A stretch of 64,000 nt of DNA from JAFGAS01 sp963809875 (lineage in GTDB: Bacteria; Desulfobacterota; Zymogenia; Zymogenales; Zymogenaceae): contig CAWELC010000007.1 in NCBI GenBank assembly GCA_963809875.1, positions 589,423 to 653,422 on the forward strand. Direction: 5' to 3'. Within the stretch, counting starts at the first letter, position 1, and every line of letters starts with the position of its first letter. Positions 44,639 to 54,238 of the stretch are shown in pieces. A model generated the notes under the pieces. It saw only the letters and a program-made list of their open reading frames with translations, ran no database searches and was not told where the DNA came from. Both the position numbers and the translations under genes were made by a program.

Positions 44639-45358
44639 ATGGCCACCAATCGTTCGCGGTTCAACCGGCTTCTCCTCATCCTTGTGGTCAGTCTGTATCT
44701 ACTCTCCCTGGGCGCGTTCAGCTATGGCGAATGGAGAGCAAATCCTGAGCCTGTCCTATGGATGATGGCGCTAAACGCCCTCATCCTTTCGCTCCCCCTG
44801 GTGCTTATGTATGGGTCGGTCTATATCCTCATCCGCGCCTGGAGCGAGTACAGCCAGACTGGTGAGCTCAGCACCCGTTTGGCGAAGGTCATCCATTGGG
44901 CCCCGCGCATCGCTGCCATCGTGATCATCTTCTTTGTGAGCTTGTTCTCCCTCGACGTGTTTGAAATGCAAGGTGCCCCCCTCGAACTGCTTGGGGCGTT
45001 CATCATGCACAGCCTGCCGTCCATCGGCCTCATTTTGGTACTGGTATTCGCCTGGCGGTGGCCCAGGATCGGGTATATTGCCTTTCTGCTCGCCGGCCTT
45101 TACTTCCTGCGGTTTGTTATCCCGGGCCAGGATTGGGGTAATCTGCTTCTGTTTTCTATGCCCCTGCTGCTGATATCTGGCCTGTTCTACGCCGATTGGC
45201 GCTGGCATAAGCCCCAATCACCCGCCTCTCTCTCGACCCTGCCGTGTAGCTGCAGCAAACGCTGGGGAATTTACGTTCTCTATATTTTTCAGAAATCAGC
45301 CGCCCGGAAGGTGACCTTCCGGGCGGCTCAAGGATTCAGGATGGATCGGAGCGTCTAG
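44639..45358 (+). CDS. Multi-pass membrane protein of unknown function
   Basis: About 200 residues with six predicted helices: RLLLILVVSLYLLSLGAFSY, ALNALILSLPLVLMYGSVYI, AAIVIIFFVSLFSLDVF, IGLILVLVFAWRW, IGYIAFLLAGLYFLRFV and LLLFSMPLLLISGLFYADW (each by position along the protein). It resembles uncharacterised small membrane proteins widespread in Chloroflexota; I cannot name a function. The ATG has a TAAGGAGG site. The given end passes through the hairpin at 45298-45328 and overlaps the GH16 stop, which is unlikely; a one-base indel near 45210-45240 would give a stop near 45248. The start may be served by an AT-rich promoter just upstream. Confidence 0.65.
   Translation: MATNRSRFNRLLLILVVSLYLLSLGAFSYGEWRANPEPVLWMMALNALILSLPLVLMYGSVYILIRAWSEYSQTGELSTRLAKVIHWAPRIAAIVIIFFVSLFSLDVFEMQGAPLELLGAFIMHSLPSIGLILVLVFAWRWPRIGYIAFLLAGLYFLRFVIPGQDWGNLLLFSMPLLLISGLFYADWRWHKPQSPASLSTLPCSCSKRWGIYVLYIFQKSAARKVTFRAAQGFRMDRSV
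45298..45328. terminator. Hairpin between convergent genes
   Basis: Perfect 15-bp arms (AGCCGCCCGGAAGGT and its complement) around a single base. No clean T-run follows on either strand, but the place between two convergent gene ends suggests a bidirectional terminator. Confidence 0.65.
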
Positions 45359-46823
45359 TGCTGCCAGACGCGGACGTAGTCAACCAGGAAGGTCGGAGGG
45401 CACCTGGATGGGCGGGGCGATGCTCTCCGACACCCCCAGGTTGAGGATCAGGTACATCCTTGAGCTTACCACGCCCGAGGTGGCCTGCCCGACGTACTTG
45501 CCGTCATAGTAGAACTTGATGGCGCCGGGGGCCCAGTCGGCCCCAAAGGTGTGCCAGCCAGTCCTGGTAGTCATGGTCGGGTAACCCCCGCTCTGCTGGG
45601 GGGAGCCGCTCGAACCCCAATGGTAGTGCCAGGCGGGCTTGCCGCCCAGCCCTTCCATTACATCGATCTCGCCGGTGGTGGGCCAGGTGCCGGTGCCGTC
45701 GGCCCAGAAGGCCGGCCAGTTCTTGACGGTCGCGGAGCCATCCAGCCAGACCCGGGCTTCCATATACCCGTAGGAGAAGGTGTAGGAGCGGTGAGTGTTG
45801 ACCAGGCCGGAGGCGTAGGGGTAGGTGGTGCCGTTGGAGGCCCGGCAGGAGCGGGCTACCGCACTGAGCTTTAGCGAGCCATTCGCGACCGAGGCCTGGT
45901 GCGGATCGTAGCAGGACTTCTCCGCCCCGTTGACCGGCTTGGTGATGGTGGTGTTGTTGCCGGCCAGCCAGTTGGGCTCCCACTTGTTCAGGTCGAGGGA
46001 AGAGCCGTTGAACTCGTCGGCCCACTTGAGGCTCCAGCTGCCGCCCACGCCCAGCGGCATCGGATTTCCGCTGGCAGGCGGCTGGGTGGAAGCGGTAGGA
46101 GCCGCGGTCGGCGCCCTGGTGGGAGCTGCCGTTGGCGCAGGAGGCTGGGTAGGAGCCTTGGTGGGTGCTGCCGTGGGCGCCGCGGGTTGAGTTGGGGCGC
46201 TCGTCGGCTGGGCAGCGGGGGGCTGGGTAGCCGTTGGCTGAGGAGCGGGCGGCTGGGTCGGGGCCGCGGCAGTGCCCAGCGTCAGCACCAGCTGCGGCGG
46301 GTTTCCGGATTCGCGGGCAGCCAGGTTGGTAGCCGTGGCGGTCAGGCTCTCCAGCCCCAGGCTGAAAACGCCCTCCCCCTTAATGTACCCGCTGACGTCG
46401 ACGGATGTCCAGCTGCCACCGCCAAAATTGCTCGCCTTCCCAGGGCAGAGCCCATCGCGGGCCGGTTGCTGAAGGTGATGCCGCCTTCCGACCAGCCCGT
46501 GTCTGCCCACGGTTTTGACAGCATAACCGGCGCCGGACGAGCTGTTGGCGTACACGCGCAGCTGCGCCGACTGGACGGCTGCGCCGTTCAATCCCTGCAC
46601 TTTGAAACGCAGATAGCTCACCATGGTGGGGTCGGCGTCTACCCGGATGCTGATATTGCTCCCGAAGTTGCTCCCACTGGAAGCGCTGTTCACATAAGCG
46701 TCTGCTACAGGGTTAAGGTTGCGCTCCCCGCCGCTTTCGCAGAGAAGACGGGCACCAGGGCGGTGACCAGGGTGTTTAATATCAAACCAGAGACGACTTA
46801 AACGGAATGCCATGCTTCTTCAT
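45355..46823 (-). CDS. Secreted GH16 beta-glucanase (laminarinase-like) with DNRLRE domain, about five frameshifts
   Basis: An exported enzyme cleaving beta-1,3 or beta-1,3-1,4-glucan. The start MKKHGIPFKSSL has a GGAG site and begins a signal peptide that continues in another frame (LVTALVPVFSAKAAG). A DNRLRE-type module (about 35-165) follows: NPVADAYVNSASSGSNFGS, YLRFKVQGL, then VADTGWSEGGITFSNRP read via two compensating shifts, and DVSGYIKGEGVFSLGL. After a Thr/Pro/Ala-rich linker comes the GH16 domain with WADEFNGSSLDLNKW, SYGYMEARVWL and the catalytic EIDVMEGLGG. The last shift near 45395 gives the normal ending FLVDYVRVWQH. Shifts near 46785, 46725, 46510, 46450 and 45395. Confidence 0.85.
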
Positions 46824-47987
46824 CGGTGTTTTCTCCATTATGTAATGGTGGGCCGGAACCGGGTTCGCCGGCATTTGTCCGACACCCGGTTGGCTGGCGC
46901 TGGCGATCAGCCCGCGCCAAATATGGATTGTTGATCCGGCCGTTGAGGCAGATTTTTGAAATCAGCACCCCCTGAAGTTCCATTCCTGTTTGGGTATTAC
47001 TATATGACTATTACTGTCTTATTACTCCTTTCTATCTCCTTTATTACTAAACCGATTCTAGCAGAGAATCGCTTATCGGGTATGGACATTTGTCATATAT
47101 TGAATGTGTTAACAAATATGAAAGGTATATGCTTTGGATCAAAGAACCTGAGAACCAGGCGAGCGATTTCCTTCCCTGCCCGTTAAAAACGAAACCTCCG
47201 GGTAACCGGAGGTTCGTACCTGTACCGGATGGGTCACTCCTTTTCGATCGAAAAAGCGCCCAGCCGGCAGAAACTCTTCCACCAGCAGGATGGCTCCCAG
47301 GCTGGGTTTGCAACGGCCTGCCCGCAAGTATCCTCCCCTGCAGTTTCAAAACGCGTCCATTCCGGCTCATATTCCTGGCTGGACCTCGCCAGCGCATCCG
47401 CCAGGTTCAAAGGCATCTTCAATTAATACCAGCCGGATCTCTTCCCCGATATAGCTTCCCGCCAGCATCTCGCGGAACTCGAGGCCGGTCCCGCTGTTTC
47501 CACTTCTGCCTGGGAACAACCACCACTCGGGATGACGGGTTCCGAGTGGGTTCCAGCCCTGTTCTTCAGCGATATCCAGGATTCCAGACCAGGCTGGGTC
47601 TATCCTGGATGGTCCTTTTTGGATTGTCTTGATTGGTAAACCGGTAAGTCAAGAAGCAAACTCCAGGATTGAAATGTTTATTCCACTAATTATAATCCGA
47701 TTACTATATATTGCGCTTTCACCTGGTCGGCTCACAAGGATTTGCCCGTGATGGATCATCCCATTCGGCAGGGTGTGCGCGTGCTTCGCACGCGCACACC
47801 CCTCAAAATCGGTCCTTTCCACGGCATTTTCCTATGATCCACCTGGTCCTCCGGCCGGAGCAATGCACAAGTAGCCAGGTCACCCCCTACCATTCATGCC
47901 AGCGGGGATATACACAATAGAAAACAAAGGGCTACCTGCTGGGTCGCCCCTACAGAAAATAATGAGAGATAGGTGAGGCGCTATAGA
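46824..47987. other. AT-richer gap of 1.16 kb with a decayed gene and palindromes
   Basis: The left part (46940-47110) is AT-rich with no gene. 47193-47214 is a hairpin (AACCTCCGG/CCGGAGGTT) followed on the minus strand by TTTCGTTTTT, an intrinsic terminator. A decayed minus-strand gene lies just upstream of it. A palindrome around GTGTGCGCGTGC/GCACGCGCACAC is at about 47775-47803. A half copy of the GTAGGGGCGACCC word is at 47949. Confidence 0.5.
47225..47645 (-). pseudogene. Decayed gene of unknown family
   Basis: On the minus strand three consecutive frames give protein-like text: DPAWSGILDIAEEQGWNPLG and TRHPEWWLFPGR then EFREMLAGSYIGEEIRLVLI; next ARSSQEYEPEWTRFETAGED; and finally GAILLVEEFLPAGRFFDRKG. 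An intrinsic terminator for this strand lies directly downstream (47193-47214), which supports a once-functional gene. I do not recognise the family. The start could not be fixed. At least two frame changes, near 47410 and 47300. Confidence 0.4.
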
Positions 47988-48397
47988 TCACTGCAGCCTC
48001 TGAAGTGATCTCTGCGAGGTGCCGGCGACATGGCGGATCGTCTCCGCCAGGATTTGGGGAGCCTGGTCCTTTAGCACGTACCCCGCGCAGCCGCACTTAC
48101 AAACCTCGCTCATGAGCTGGTGATCGTCTGTGAAACGCACTCAACATCACGATATGCACCTGGGGATGAATGGAAACCACTACCCGGGCAGCATTCATCC
48201 CGTCCATATCCGGCATCGAGATATCCAGCAACGTAGGACCCGGCAGGGTCCGCTTGACCTGCTGGATCGCCCATCCTGCGGTCGCGGCCTCGGCGACGAG
48301 ATGGATTTCGGCAGCGGGAGCAATATCGCCCAATCCCCTTCCGGATTCCCAAATTATCATCGGCCAGAACAACAGAAATTTCTACCGGTAAGACCAT
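47988..48397 (-). pseudogene. Response-regulator receiver domain, broken
   Basis: The reading begins VEISVVLADDNLGIRKGI (acidic pair), then in a second frame IHLVAEAATAGWAIQQVKR, TLLDISMPDMDGMNAARVV with the phospho-acceptor Asp, and IHPQVHIVMLSAF. A third frame gives CGCAGYVLKDQAPQILAETIRHV, containing the conserved Lys. No output domain follows; the stop comes after TSQRSLQRLQ. Shifts near 48330 and 48130. It is either a receiver-only protein with sequencing indels or a truncated NarL-type regulator. It follows the cyclase gene on the same strand. Confidence 0.68.
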
Positions 48398-48587
48398 TAT
48401 CTACTCCGGCTCGCCCAAGATGCATTTGAGATAAAGTACCAACAGGCAGATCTACTCTCACAGTTTACTCCCCCGGTTCCTGCCTGAACAGCTAGGAATC
48501 TCCCTATCTTTTATCCATTGTAGGAGCAATTCCGAAATTCGATAGAACCCGAACGGGGGACGATTCCCCGATTTGGCCCACCGGTAC

Positions 48588-49374
48588 TCAGGACGGCGGC
48601 TTACTGACACGGAGACGGGCTGCTTGCGCCCTTTGAGCTCAGCTCGGCCGCGCAAGGTCACCCAAACCGAGCCCCGCTTCCAGATGTGTTTCTGCTCATT
48701 AAAATCTGCCCTCCCCGCCCGCCGGCTCGGGGAGGTCAGCCGGGTCTATATTTACCGCATCCCCCAACGCAGTCACGTCCACAATCCCGCCCGCCCCCAC
48801 CGCCCCAAGGCTTCCCCGGTATGCACGCCAATCCCTACACGGATTTGATGGTACCGCCCGGGTCCCCGTGCCCGGTCGCCCGCAAGAGAGCTTCGACCTG
48901 GACCGCCACGCGCGTGCCCGGACCCAGCCCGGAAGATATACCGACTCACCTGGTCTCCGGCCAGTTTGTCAATAATCGCTCTGTTTCGTGAAAAACATCC
49001 ATCGCCGTCACAAACCGGTCGATGAGATGCCTGAATTCGGTCGGGTTCATGTGCTCCGCCAGGCTGGTCGACCCGCGGATATCCGCAAACAGCATCGAAA
49101 GCCGGATCTCCATGCCGCCGCATTTCGACCGCATAAACGTATCGCAGGCGTTGCACAGGTGCGGGTTAAAAATATCTGGATGGACCTTTTCCAGGGCACG
49201 CATGAGCTGGCCGCTGAGCCCGGCAAAGGGCACATTGCAGATCCTGCAGCGAGCTGGTCGGAGTAGGGCACATCTTCGCGAGCGCTGCCGGTCTTCCGTC
49301 GTCTTGCCCTCTTCGAGCAGCGAGTGCCACCGGTCTTCGACCTGGAACGGGTTGCGACATCTATCTCTCCTCAT
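48588..49374 (-). pseudogene. Class III adenylate/guanylate cyclase, broken by several frameshifts
   Basis: The N-terminus CRNPFQVEDRWHSLLEEGKT is followed by a Cys-rich module (CRICNVPFAGLSG and LCNACDTFM), as in a known group of cyclases with a zinc-ribbon-like lead domain. The cyclase core is IRLSMLFADIRGSTSLAEHM (metal Asp), EFRHLIDRFVTAMDVF, DKLAGDQVS, then GVHTGEALG and VDVTALGDAVN-like text in other frames, and finally GRAELKGRKQPV. Shifts are near 49290, 48975, 48860, 48810 and 48620. The ATG overlaps the stop of the fatty acid hydroxylase gene by four bases. Activity is doubtful as read. Confidence 0.7.
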
Positions 49375-50000
49375 CTTTCGGCAGCGTCCCACACCGAATC
49401 CCAAAGCGGCGAGCTGACCCCGAAGCGCTGGTTGGGGGTCTTGTAGTGATGCATGTGATGGCGCTTGAGAGACCGGAAGACCCCCCAGCGCATCGGGAAA
49501 TGGTGGGTGGCGTAATGCATCAGGTCATACGTCAGGTATCCGAGCGTGAACCCGCTCGCCAGCGGCCCGACCCAATGCGGCTGTCCTAGCAGCCGCCCGA
49601 CCAGCAGGTTAACAGGAATAAGAAGCTGGCGCCCATCGGGATGCTGGCTGCCGGCGGCATCACCAGGCGCGTCTTCATCCGCGGCTGGGCATGGTGAACG
49701 CCGTGGAAGAGGAAGACAACCCGTTCCTGCCAGGCGGTGCGTGGGCAGAAGTGGAAGAAGAACCGGTGGATGTTGTACTCCATGAAGGTCCACACGAACA
49801 ACCCGATCAGAATCTGCTGGCAGGTAGACCAGGCGGGCCTTCGCCGGCGTTGCAGATACCCCCACCAAAGCATGTACAGCGAAAAAGGGAGCCAGATCAG
49901 CGCAATGGTCACCGGGTGGACGTGGGTAAAAATTCCAGGAATCAGATTTGAACAACCGGATGGGGACGTTGCTGTGATTGATCTCAATCTGTTCTTCCAT
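49371..50000 (-). CDS. Fatty acid hydroxylase/sterol desaturase family protein, two frameshifts
   Basis: A membrane di-iron enzyme that hydroxylates or desaturates lipids. The histidine clusters are all present: NIHRFFFHFC, FLFHGVHHAQP, YATHHFPMRW and KRHHMHHYKTPNQRFGVSSP. The latter, with the ending PLWDSVWDAAE, is typical of fatty acid 2-hydroxylases. Helices surround the first box (TIALIWLPFSLYMLWWGYL; GLFVWTFMEY). Frames change near 49945 and 49610. The start MEEQIEINHSNVPIRLF is chosen from family resemblance. It is the first gene of a run with the cyclase and receiver fragments. Confidence 0.8.
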   Translation of the reverse strand: MEEQIEINHSNVPIRLFKSDSWNFYPRPPGDHCADLAPFFAVHALVGVSATPAKARLVYLPADSDRVVRVDLHGVQHPPVLLPLLPTHRLAGTGCLPLPRRSPCPAADEDAPGDAAGSQHPDGRQLLIPVNLLVGRLLGQPHWVGPLASGFTLGYLTYDLMHYATHHFPMRWGVFRSLKRHHMHHYKTPNQRFGVSSPLWDSVWDAAER

Positions 50001-50232
50001 CGCACGCACCTGTAATCTGGAGCTGCTGAGCAAGTCATGAATTTCTGATAATATCAATCGTAATTATCCACTATTATACAACAGCAAATAACCACGAAGA
50101 AACGAAGGATAAAATTGAAAATATGGTTCAAACTGATAAAGTGTGTATGACCTCACGTTCAGACTCTATCAACGATTTATCTTCGTGTCCTTTGTGGAAT
50201 CTTCGCGCCTTTAGTGGGTATTTTCGCCACTC

Positions 50233-51400
50233 ATGCCTTTAGCGAACCCGATCTCCCTCATCTTTATCCAGCTGGCGAGCCGTCATCGGCCTGGCCATCC
50301 TGGCGCGCCTGGCCAACCGTTTCGGGCTGTCTGCCATCCCCCTCTACCTGATCGCCGGGCTCGCTTTTGGCAACGGCGGATTCTCCCCCTCAACTTTAGC
50401 GAAGAGTTCATCCACGTTGGCGCCGAAATCGGCGTGATCCTCCTCCATTCATGCTTGGACTCGAACACACGGCGGAGGAACTTACCGCTAACCTGCGCAC
50501 CGGGCTCCCCGCCGGCCTGCTGGACTTTGTCCTGAACTTTACCCCGGGGCTGATCGCCGGGTTCCTGCTCGGATGGGGACCGCCTCGCCCTCCTCCTGGG
50601 CGGCGTTACGTACATTTCTTCCTCCGGCATTATCGCCAGGGTCCTGTCCGAGCTCAAGCGGCTGGATAATCCCAACACCGCGCCTCTCGTGCTTGTCATC
50701 GAAGACCTGGCGATGGCGCTCTACCTGCCGCTCATCTCCGTCCTGCTGATCGGGCAAGGGGTCTGGGCAGGCCCTGGTGTTGATCCTGGTCGCGCTCTTA
50801 CGGTTGCGGTTGTGCTTTTCGTCGCCCTGCGGTTTGGAAGGGGATCAGCAGCAGCTGTAAACCAGAACGACGAGGTCGTTTGGTTAAGCGTGTTTGGCTT
50901 TATCCTGCTGGTTGCGGGCATTTCCCAGCAGCTGCAGGTATCCGCCGCCGTCGGAGCCTTCCGGGTTGGCATCGCCATCTCCGGCCCCATTGTCGAACGG
51001 ACCCACCGGATTCTCAGCCCGCTGCGCGACCTGTTCGCCGGTGTTTTTTTCGGTGTTCTTCGGCTTGCAGATCGACCTCAGCCTGCCTCCGTTCCTGGGA
51101 ATAGTCCTGCTGGGCCTGGTCACCGCTCTCACCAAAGTGGCGACCGGGTGGTGGGCGGCCAGGAAGACGGGCGCCGGAACAGCGGACGGCTGGAGCCGGC
51201 GGCGGCGCCGGTTTCCCGCGGTGAGTTCTCCATTGTGATTGCCGGCCTGGGGGTCAGCGCTGGCCTGGACCCTCGCCTCGGAACCCTGTCTGCCGCTTAC
51301 GGGCGCTGCCATTTCAGGTCCCCGCTGGCCAGGTTTATCGAGCCGCTCATCGGGCCGAACTGGGCGCCGTCCAGCGCGAGGACGGCATCGAATGACCGCG
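50233..51400 (+). pseudogene. CPA2-type cation:proton antiporter (Kef-like), many frameshifts
   Basis: Membrane-segment text typical of KefB-type antiporters is spread over all three frames. In order: LAILARLANRFGLSAIPLYL with IAGLAFGNGG, FIHVGAEIGVILL, MLGLEHTAEELTANLRTGLP, TPGLIAGFLLGW, GGVTYISSSGIIARVLSELK, NTAPLVLVIEDLAMALYLPL, VGAFRVGIAISGP, LFAGVFFGVLR with FFGLQIDLSLPP, and VIAGLGVSAGLDPRLGTLS. At least seven changes of frame are needed, for example near 50285, 50390, 50450, 50570, 50760, 50830 and 51050. This is the highest density in the window, so true decay is possible here. The end is uncertain. Confidence 0.72.
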
Positions 51401-51704
51401 ACGCCCTGCTCCCGGACGGCGGAACTGTCCTGGTTGCCCCCGACTTTGCCATCGATTTCGAGGTTTCCCAGGAAACCATCATATTCGCGCTGTTCGTCTA
51501 GGGACGACCTCTCGCCGAACCGGAGGCGCAGGACCACCCTCACCTGTAGCGGTCGCTCAAGCTGCCAGGGCTCGGCGTGAAGCCGACGCTGGATTTCAGC
51601 CGCGGCATTCACGGCAGCCGGGGCGGTCGAAGCCGCGCTCAATGACATCGCCGCCGGTTCGGAAGTATAATGACAGCATCCACCGCCGTCCGGATCACCT
51701 GAGC
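51401..51704. other. Short gap after the antiporter remnant
   Basis: A frame from the antiporter region continues to 51501 without family resemblance. No convincing gene is seen from 51502 to 51704, although a broken small regulatory-subunit gene cannot be excluded. GGAAGTATAATGACAGC at 51660-51676 contains a TATAAT that could be the -10 of the next gene. Confidence 0.35.
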
Positions 51705-53540
51705 ATGTCGCCCATTCAGGTTTTTGTCCTCCTGGTCCTCGCCCTGCCCCTCCTGCTGGCCGCTTTCAACCGGCTGCGGATTGATTTCGCCGCGCTCGGG
51801 ATGGCGGTCCTGCTCGGGTTGGCCCAGTTCGCCGGGTTTGCCGTTCTCGGCCCGGCGAACTCCCCTGGCGATGCCTCCCGGGCCATCTCGGGGTTCGGGC
51901 AGCCCGTCGTCATCACCCTGCTGGGCCTCTTCATCCTGACCCGCGGGCTGGACCAGAGCGGCGCTACCCGCTGGATCGCCCGGCAGATCGTAAAAGCCGG
52001 TGGGAAGTCTGAAACGCGCCTGATTGCCCTGTTTGCCGGGACGACGGCCCTCCTTTCCCTGTTCATGAACAACCTGGCGGCCGGCGCGCTGCTGCTGCCC
52101 GGCGCCATCGAAGCTTCACGCCGGACCGGCATCCGGCCGAGCAAGCTGCTCATCCCGGTTGCCTACGGCAGCCTGCTGGGCGGGGCGGCTACCTACTTCA
52201 CCACCGCCAATATCATCGTCAGCAACCTGCTCACCACTGCCAGCCCGCCCCAGGCGCCGCTCGGCATCCTGGATTTCACCCCCACCGGCGGGCTGATCGC
52301 GATCGCCGGGATCGCCTTCCTGGCCCTGTTCGGTCCGCGCCTGCTTCCCAACCGGACCCCGGCCACCGGCGTTTATCCAGACCGGCCCAGCGGCCGCGAG
52401 CTTGAAGACCTCTACCGGCTGGGCGAGCGGCTCTGGGAAGGCCGGGTGCAGCCAGGCTCGCCGCTGGCCGGCAAATCCCTCTCCCAGGCGGGCATCGGGG
52501 AAAAGCTCGGGGTTGCCGTCGCCGCCCTCCTGCGCGGGGACCAGGCCACCTTCTCGCCTTCCCCCGGCCAGGTCGTCCAGCCCGGGGATGCCCTCCTCCT
52601 GGTAGGGCGCGAGGAGCGGGTGTACCGGCTTGAAGAACAGGGGCTGCGCATCGGCCGCGGCGCCGAGGCGCCGATCAGCGCCCGCGGGGCCACGCTCATC
52701 GAAGTCCTGCTCGCGCCCCATTCGCGGGTCGAGGGCCAGTGCCTTAAAGAGATCCGCTTCCGCACGCGCTTCGGTTTTACTGCCGTCGCCCTGCGCCGGC
52801 ACGAACGCAGCTACCGCACCGACGTTGCCGATCACCGGCTGACCATGGGCGATTTTCTCCTGGTGGTCGGCCCGCGCGCCCGCCTGCGAGACCTCCAGCG
52901 CGATCCTGATTTCATCGTCCTGGAGCCCGATCCGGCCGACCAGCCCGTCGACCGGCGCCAGGCAGCCCTGACTGCCGCCGTCATCCTGGCTGCGATCGCC
53001 GCCTCCCTGGCCGGGATCCCGGTTTATCTGGCGATGCTGGCCGGGGCGCTCATCCTGCTCGTCTCCGGCGTCATAGCCCCCGAAGAGGCTTACCGCTCCA
53101 TCGAGTGGCCGGCCGTTTTCCTGATCGCCGGGATGTACGCCGTGAGCCTGGCCATGGTCCAGACCGGCCTGGCTGGCCTGCTCGGGAAGCAGATGCTCGA
53201 CCTGGTCGCTCCGTTTGGGCCGCTGGGCCTGGCAGCCGGCGCGTACCTGCTCACCGCGCTGCTGACCCAGGTGATGGGCGGGCAGGTGGCAGCCCTGGTC
53301 ACCGGTCCAATCGCCATCAGCGCGGCCATCAGCCTGGGGGCCAGCCCGCAGGCCATCGCGGTTGCGACTGCGATCGGCTGCTCGGCTTCGTTCCTGACGC
53401 CGCTGGCCCACCCGGTCAATATCCTGATGGTCGCCCCGGCCAATTACACCTTCGCGGACTTCTTCCGCGCCGGCTGGCTGCTGACCATCCTGAGCTTCGC
53501 GATGCTGCTGGTGGGGATGGTCTTGTTCTGGGGGTTGTAG
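51705..53540 (+). CDS. SLC13/DASS-type permease with central RCK_C (TrkA-C) domains
   Basis: An intact 611-residue membrane carrier, probably for sulfate, phosphate or a dicarboxylate with Na+ or H+. N-terminal helices include VFVLLVLALPLLLAAFN and AVLLGLAQFAGFAVLG. The first motif half reads LFMNNLAAGALLLPGAIEAS and LIPVAYGSLLGGAATYFTTANIIVS. Two soluble TrkA-C domains occupy about residues 225-420 (SPLAGKSLSQAGIGEKLGVAV, SRVEGQCLKEIRFRTRFGFTAVAL). The C-terminal half has LAGIPVYLAMLAGALILL, AVFLIAGMYAVSLAM and CSASFLTPLAHPVNILM. The ATG at 51705 is preferred over 51642. This large gene has no frameshift. Confidence 0.87.
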   Translation: MSPIQVFVLLVLALPLLLAAFNRLRIDFAALGMAVLLGLAQFAGFAVLGPANSPGDASRAISGFGQPVVITLLGLFILTRGLDQSGATRWIARQIVKAGGKSETRLIALFAGTTALLSLFMNNLAAGALLLPGAIEASRRTGIRPSKLLIPVAYGSLLGGAATYFTTANIIVSNLLTTASPPQAPLGILDFTPTGGLIAIAGIAFLALFGPRLLPNRTPATGVYPDRPSGRELEDLYRLGERLWEGRVQPGSPLAGKSLSQAGIGEKLGVAVAALLRGDQATFSPSPGQVVQPGDALLLVGREERVYRLEEQGLRIGRGAEAPISARGATLIEVLLAPHSRVEGQCLKEIRFRTRFGFTAVALRRHERSYRTDVADHRLTMGDFLLVVGPRARLRDLQRDPDFIVLEPDPADQPVDRRQAALTAAVILAAIAASLAGIPVYLAMLAGALILLVSGVIAPEEAYRSIEWPAVFLIAGMYAVSLAMVQTGLAGLLGKQMLDLVAPFGPLGLAAGAYLLTALLTQVMGGQVAALVTGPIAISAAISLGASPQAIAVATAIGCSASFLTPLAHPVNILMVAPANYTFADFFRAGWLLTILSFAMLLVGMVLFWGL

Positions 53541-53716
53541 AAAGGGAAACGAGAGTAGGGAATTGAGAGTTGAGAGCCGGCGGAGGAAATGGGACGCTGA
53601 CGGTACGATGAAGCAAGCACGGGTATGGACGACGGACAAACACGGACGTACACGTATATATATTAAATCATCCGTGTTCATCCGTGCTAGTCCGTGTCCT
53701 ATTTCCCTTCGTGGAT
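53541..53716. repeat. Dispersed repeat words between convergent genes
   Basis: GGACGGACAAACACGGACG and its inverted partner TCCGTGTTCATCCGTGCTAG, followed by GTCCGTGTCC, form a hairpin of about 80 bases. The same words are found near 8020, 28075, 34326 and 59418. Confidence 0.6.
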
Positions 53717-54238
53717 TCAAATCCCGAGCTGCTCGGCCAGCCGGCGGACTTTTAGCTCCTCGACCCCCGCCATCGCCTGCAGCCAGTCCTCGTCCCCGGC
53801 CCACTCCCGCCGGAGCGCCCGCCGGACCAGCTCGACCAGCTCCTGTGGACGCTGCGCCAGGCGATCGCAGGCGCCGCCTGCGCCCTCCGTGGGGCGGGCT
53901 TCCAGCTTGCGCAGGGCAAAACCGACCGGATTTTCCACCCCTTTCCCGGCCGGGCTGGCGCAGTATATCAGCCAGGAGATGAACTGCCAGGCCTGGCAGC
54001 CGTCTTTGACCAGTTTTTGCACTTTTTTGGGATCTGCCCGGTTATGTTCGAGAAGCGAGGTGAGGCTGTCGAGCTCCGCCACCACCGGCTCACCCAATGG
54101 GATTGCCGCGGCCGGGGACGTACTGGTTGTTTTTGAAGTATTTGGATTCTGGGTACTGGTTTTAAGTATTTTAATGAGTCTCAAAAACGGAAATGAAGCC
54201 GGTTTCAGAGTCTCAAACGCGGATTTTAAGGCGTCCAT
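53717..54238 (-). CDS. Protein or C-terminal domain downstream of the Rep-like gene, unknown function
   Basis: 173 residues. The first 40 or so residues are encoded by the iteron and AT-rich stretch (FETLKPASFPFLRLIKILKT) and may not be meaningful. The rest is helical and well formed: ELDSLTSLLEHNRADPKKVQ, FISWLIYCASPAGKGVENPV, GFALRKLEARP and ELVRRALRREWAGDEDWLQA. The stretch from WQFISWLIYCAS to GFALRKLE resembles C-terminal parts of HTH replication or transcription proteins of mobile elements. It starts seven bases after the Rep-like stop and may be its continuation after a frame change. I do not recognise a named family. Confidence 0.5.
   Translation of the reverse strand: MDALKSAFETLKPASFPFLRLIKILKTSTQNPNTSKTTSTSPAAAIPLGEPVVAELDSLTSLLEHNRADPKKVQKLVKDGCQAWQFISWLIYCASPAGKGVENPVGFALRKLEARPTEGAGGACDRLAQRPQELVELVRRALRREWAGDEDWLQAMAGVEELKVRRLAEQLGI

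Noticed and set aside
47090..47632. 180-residue plus-strand frame
   Set aside because: It is opposite a minus-strand remnant with a proper terminator; its own translation shows no protein-like pattern.
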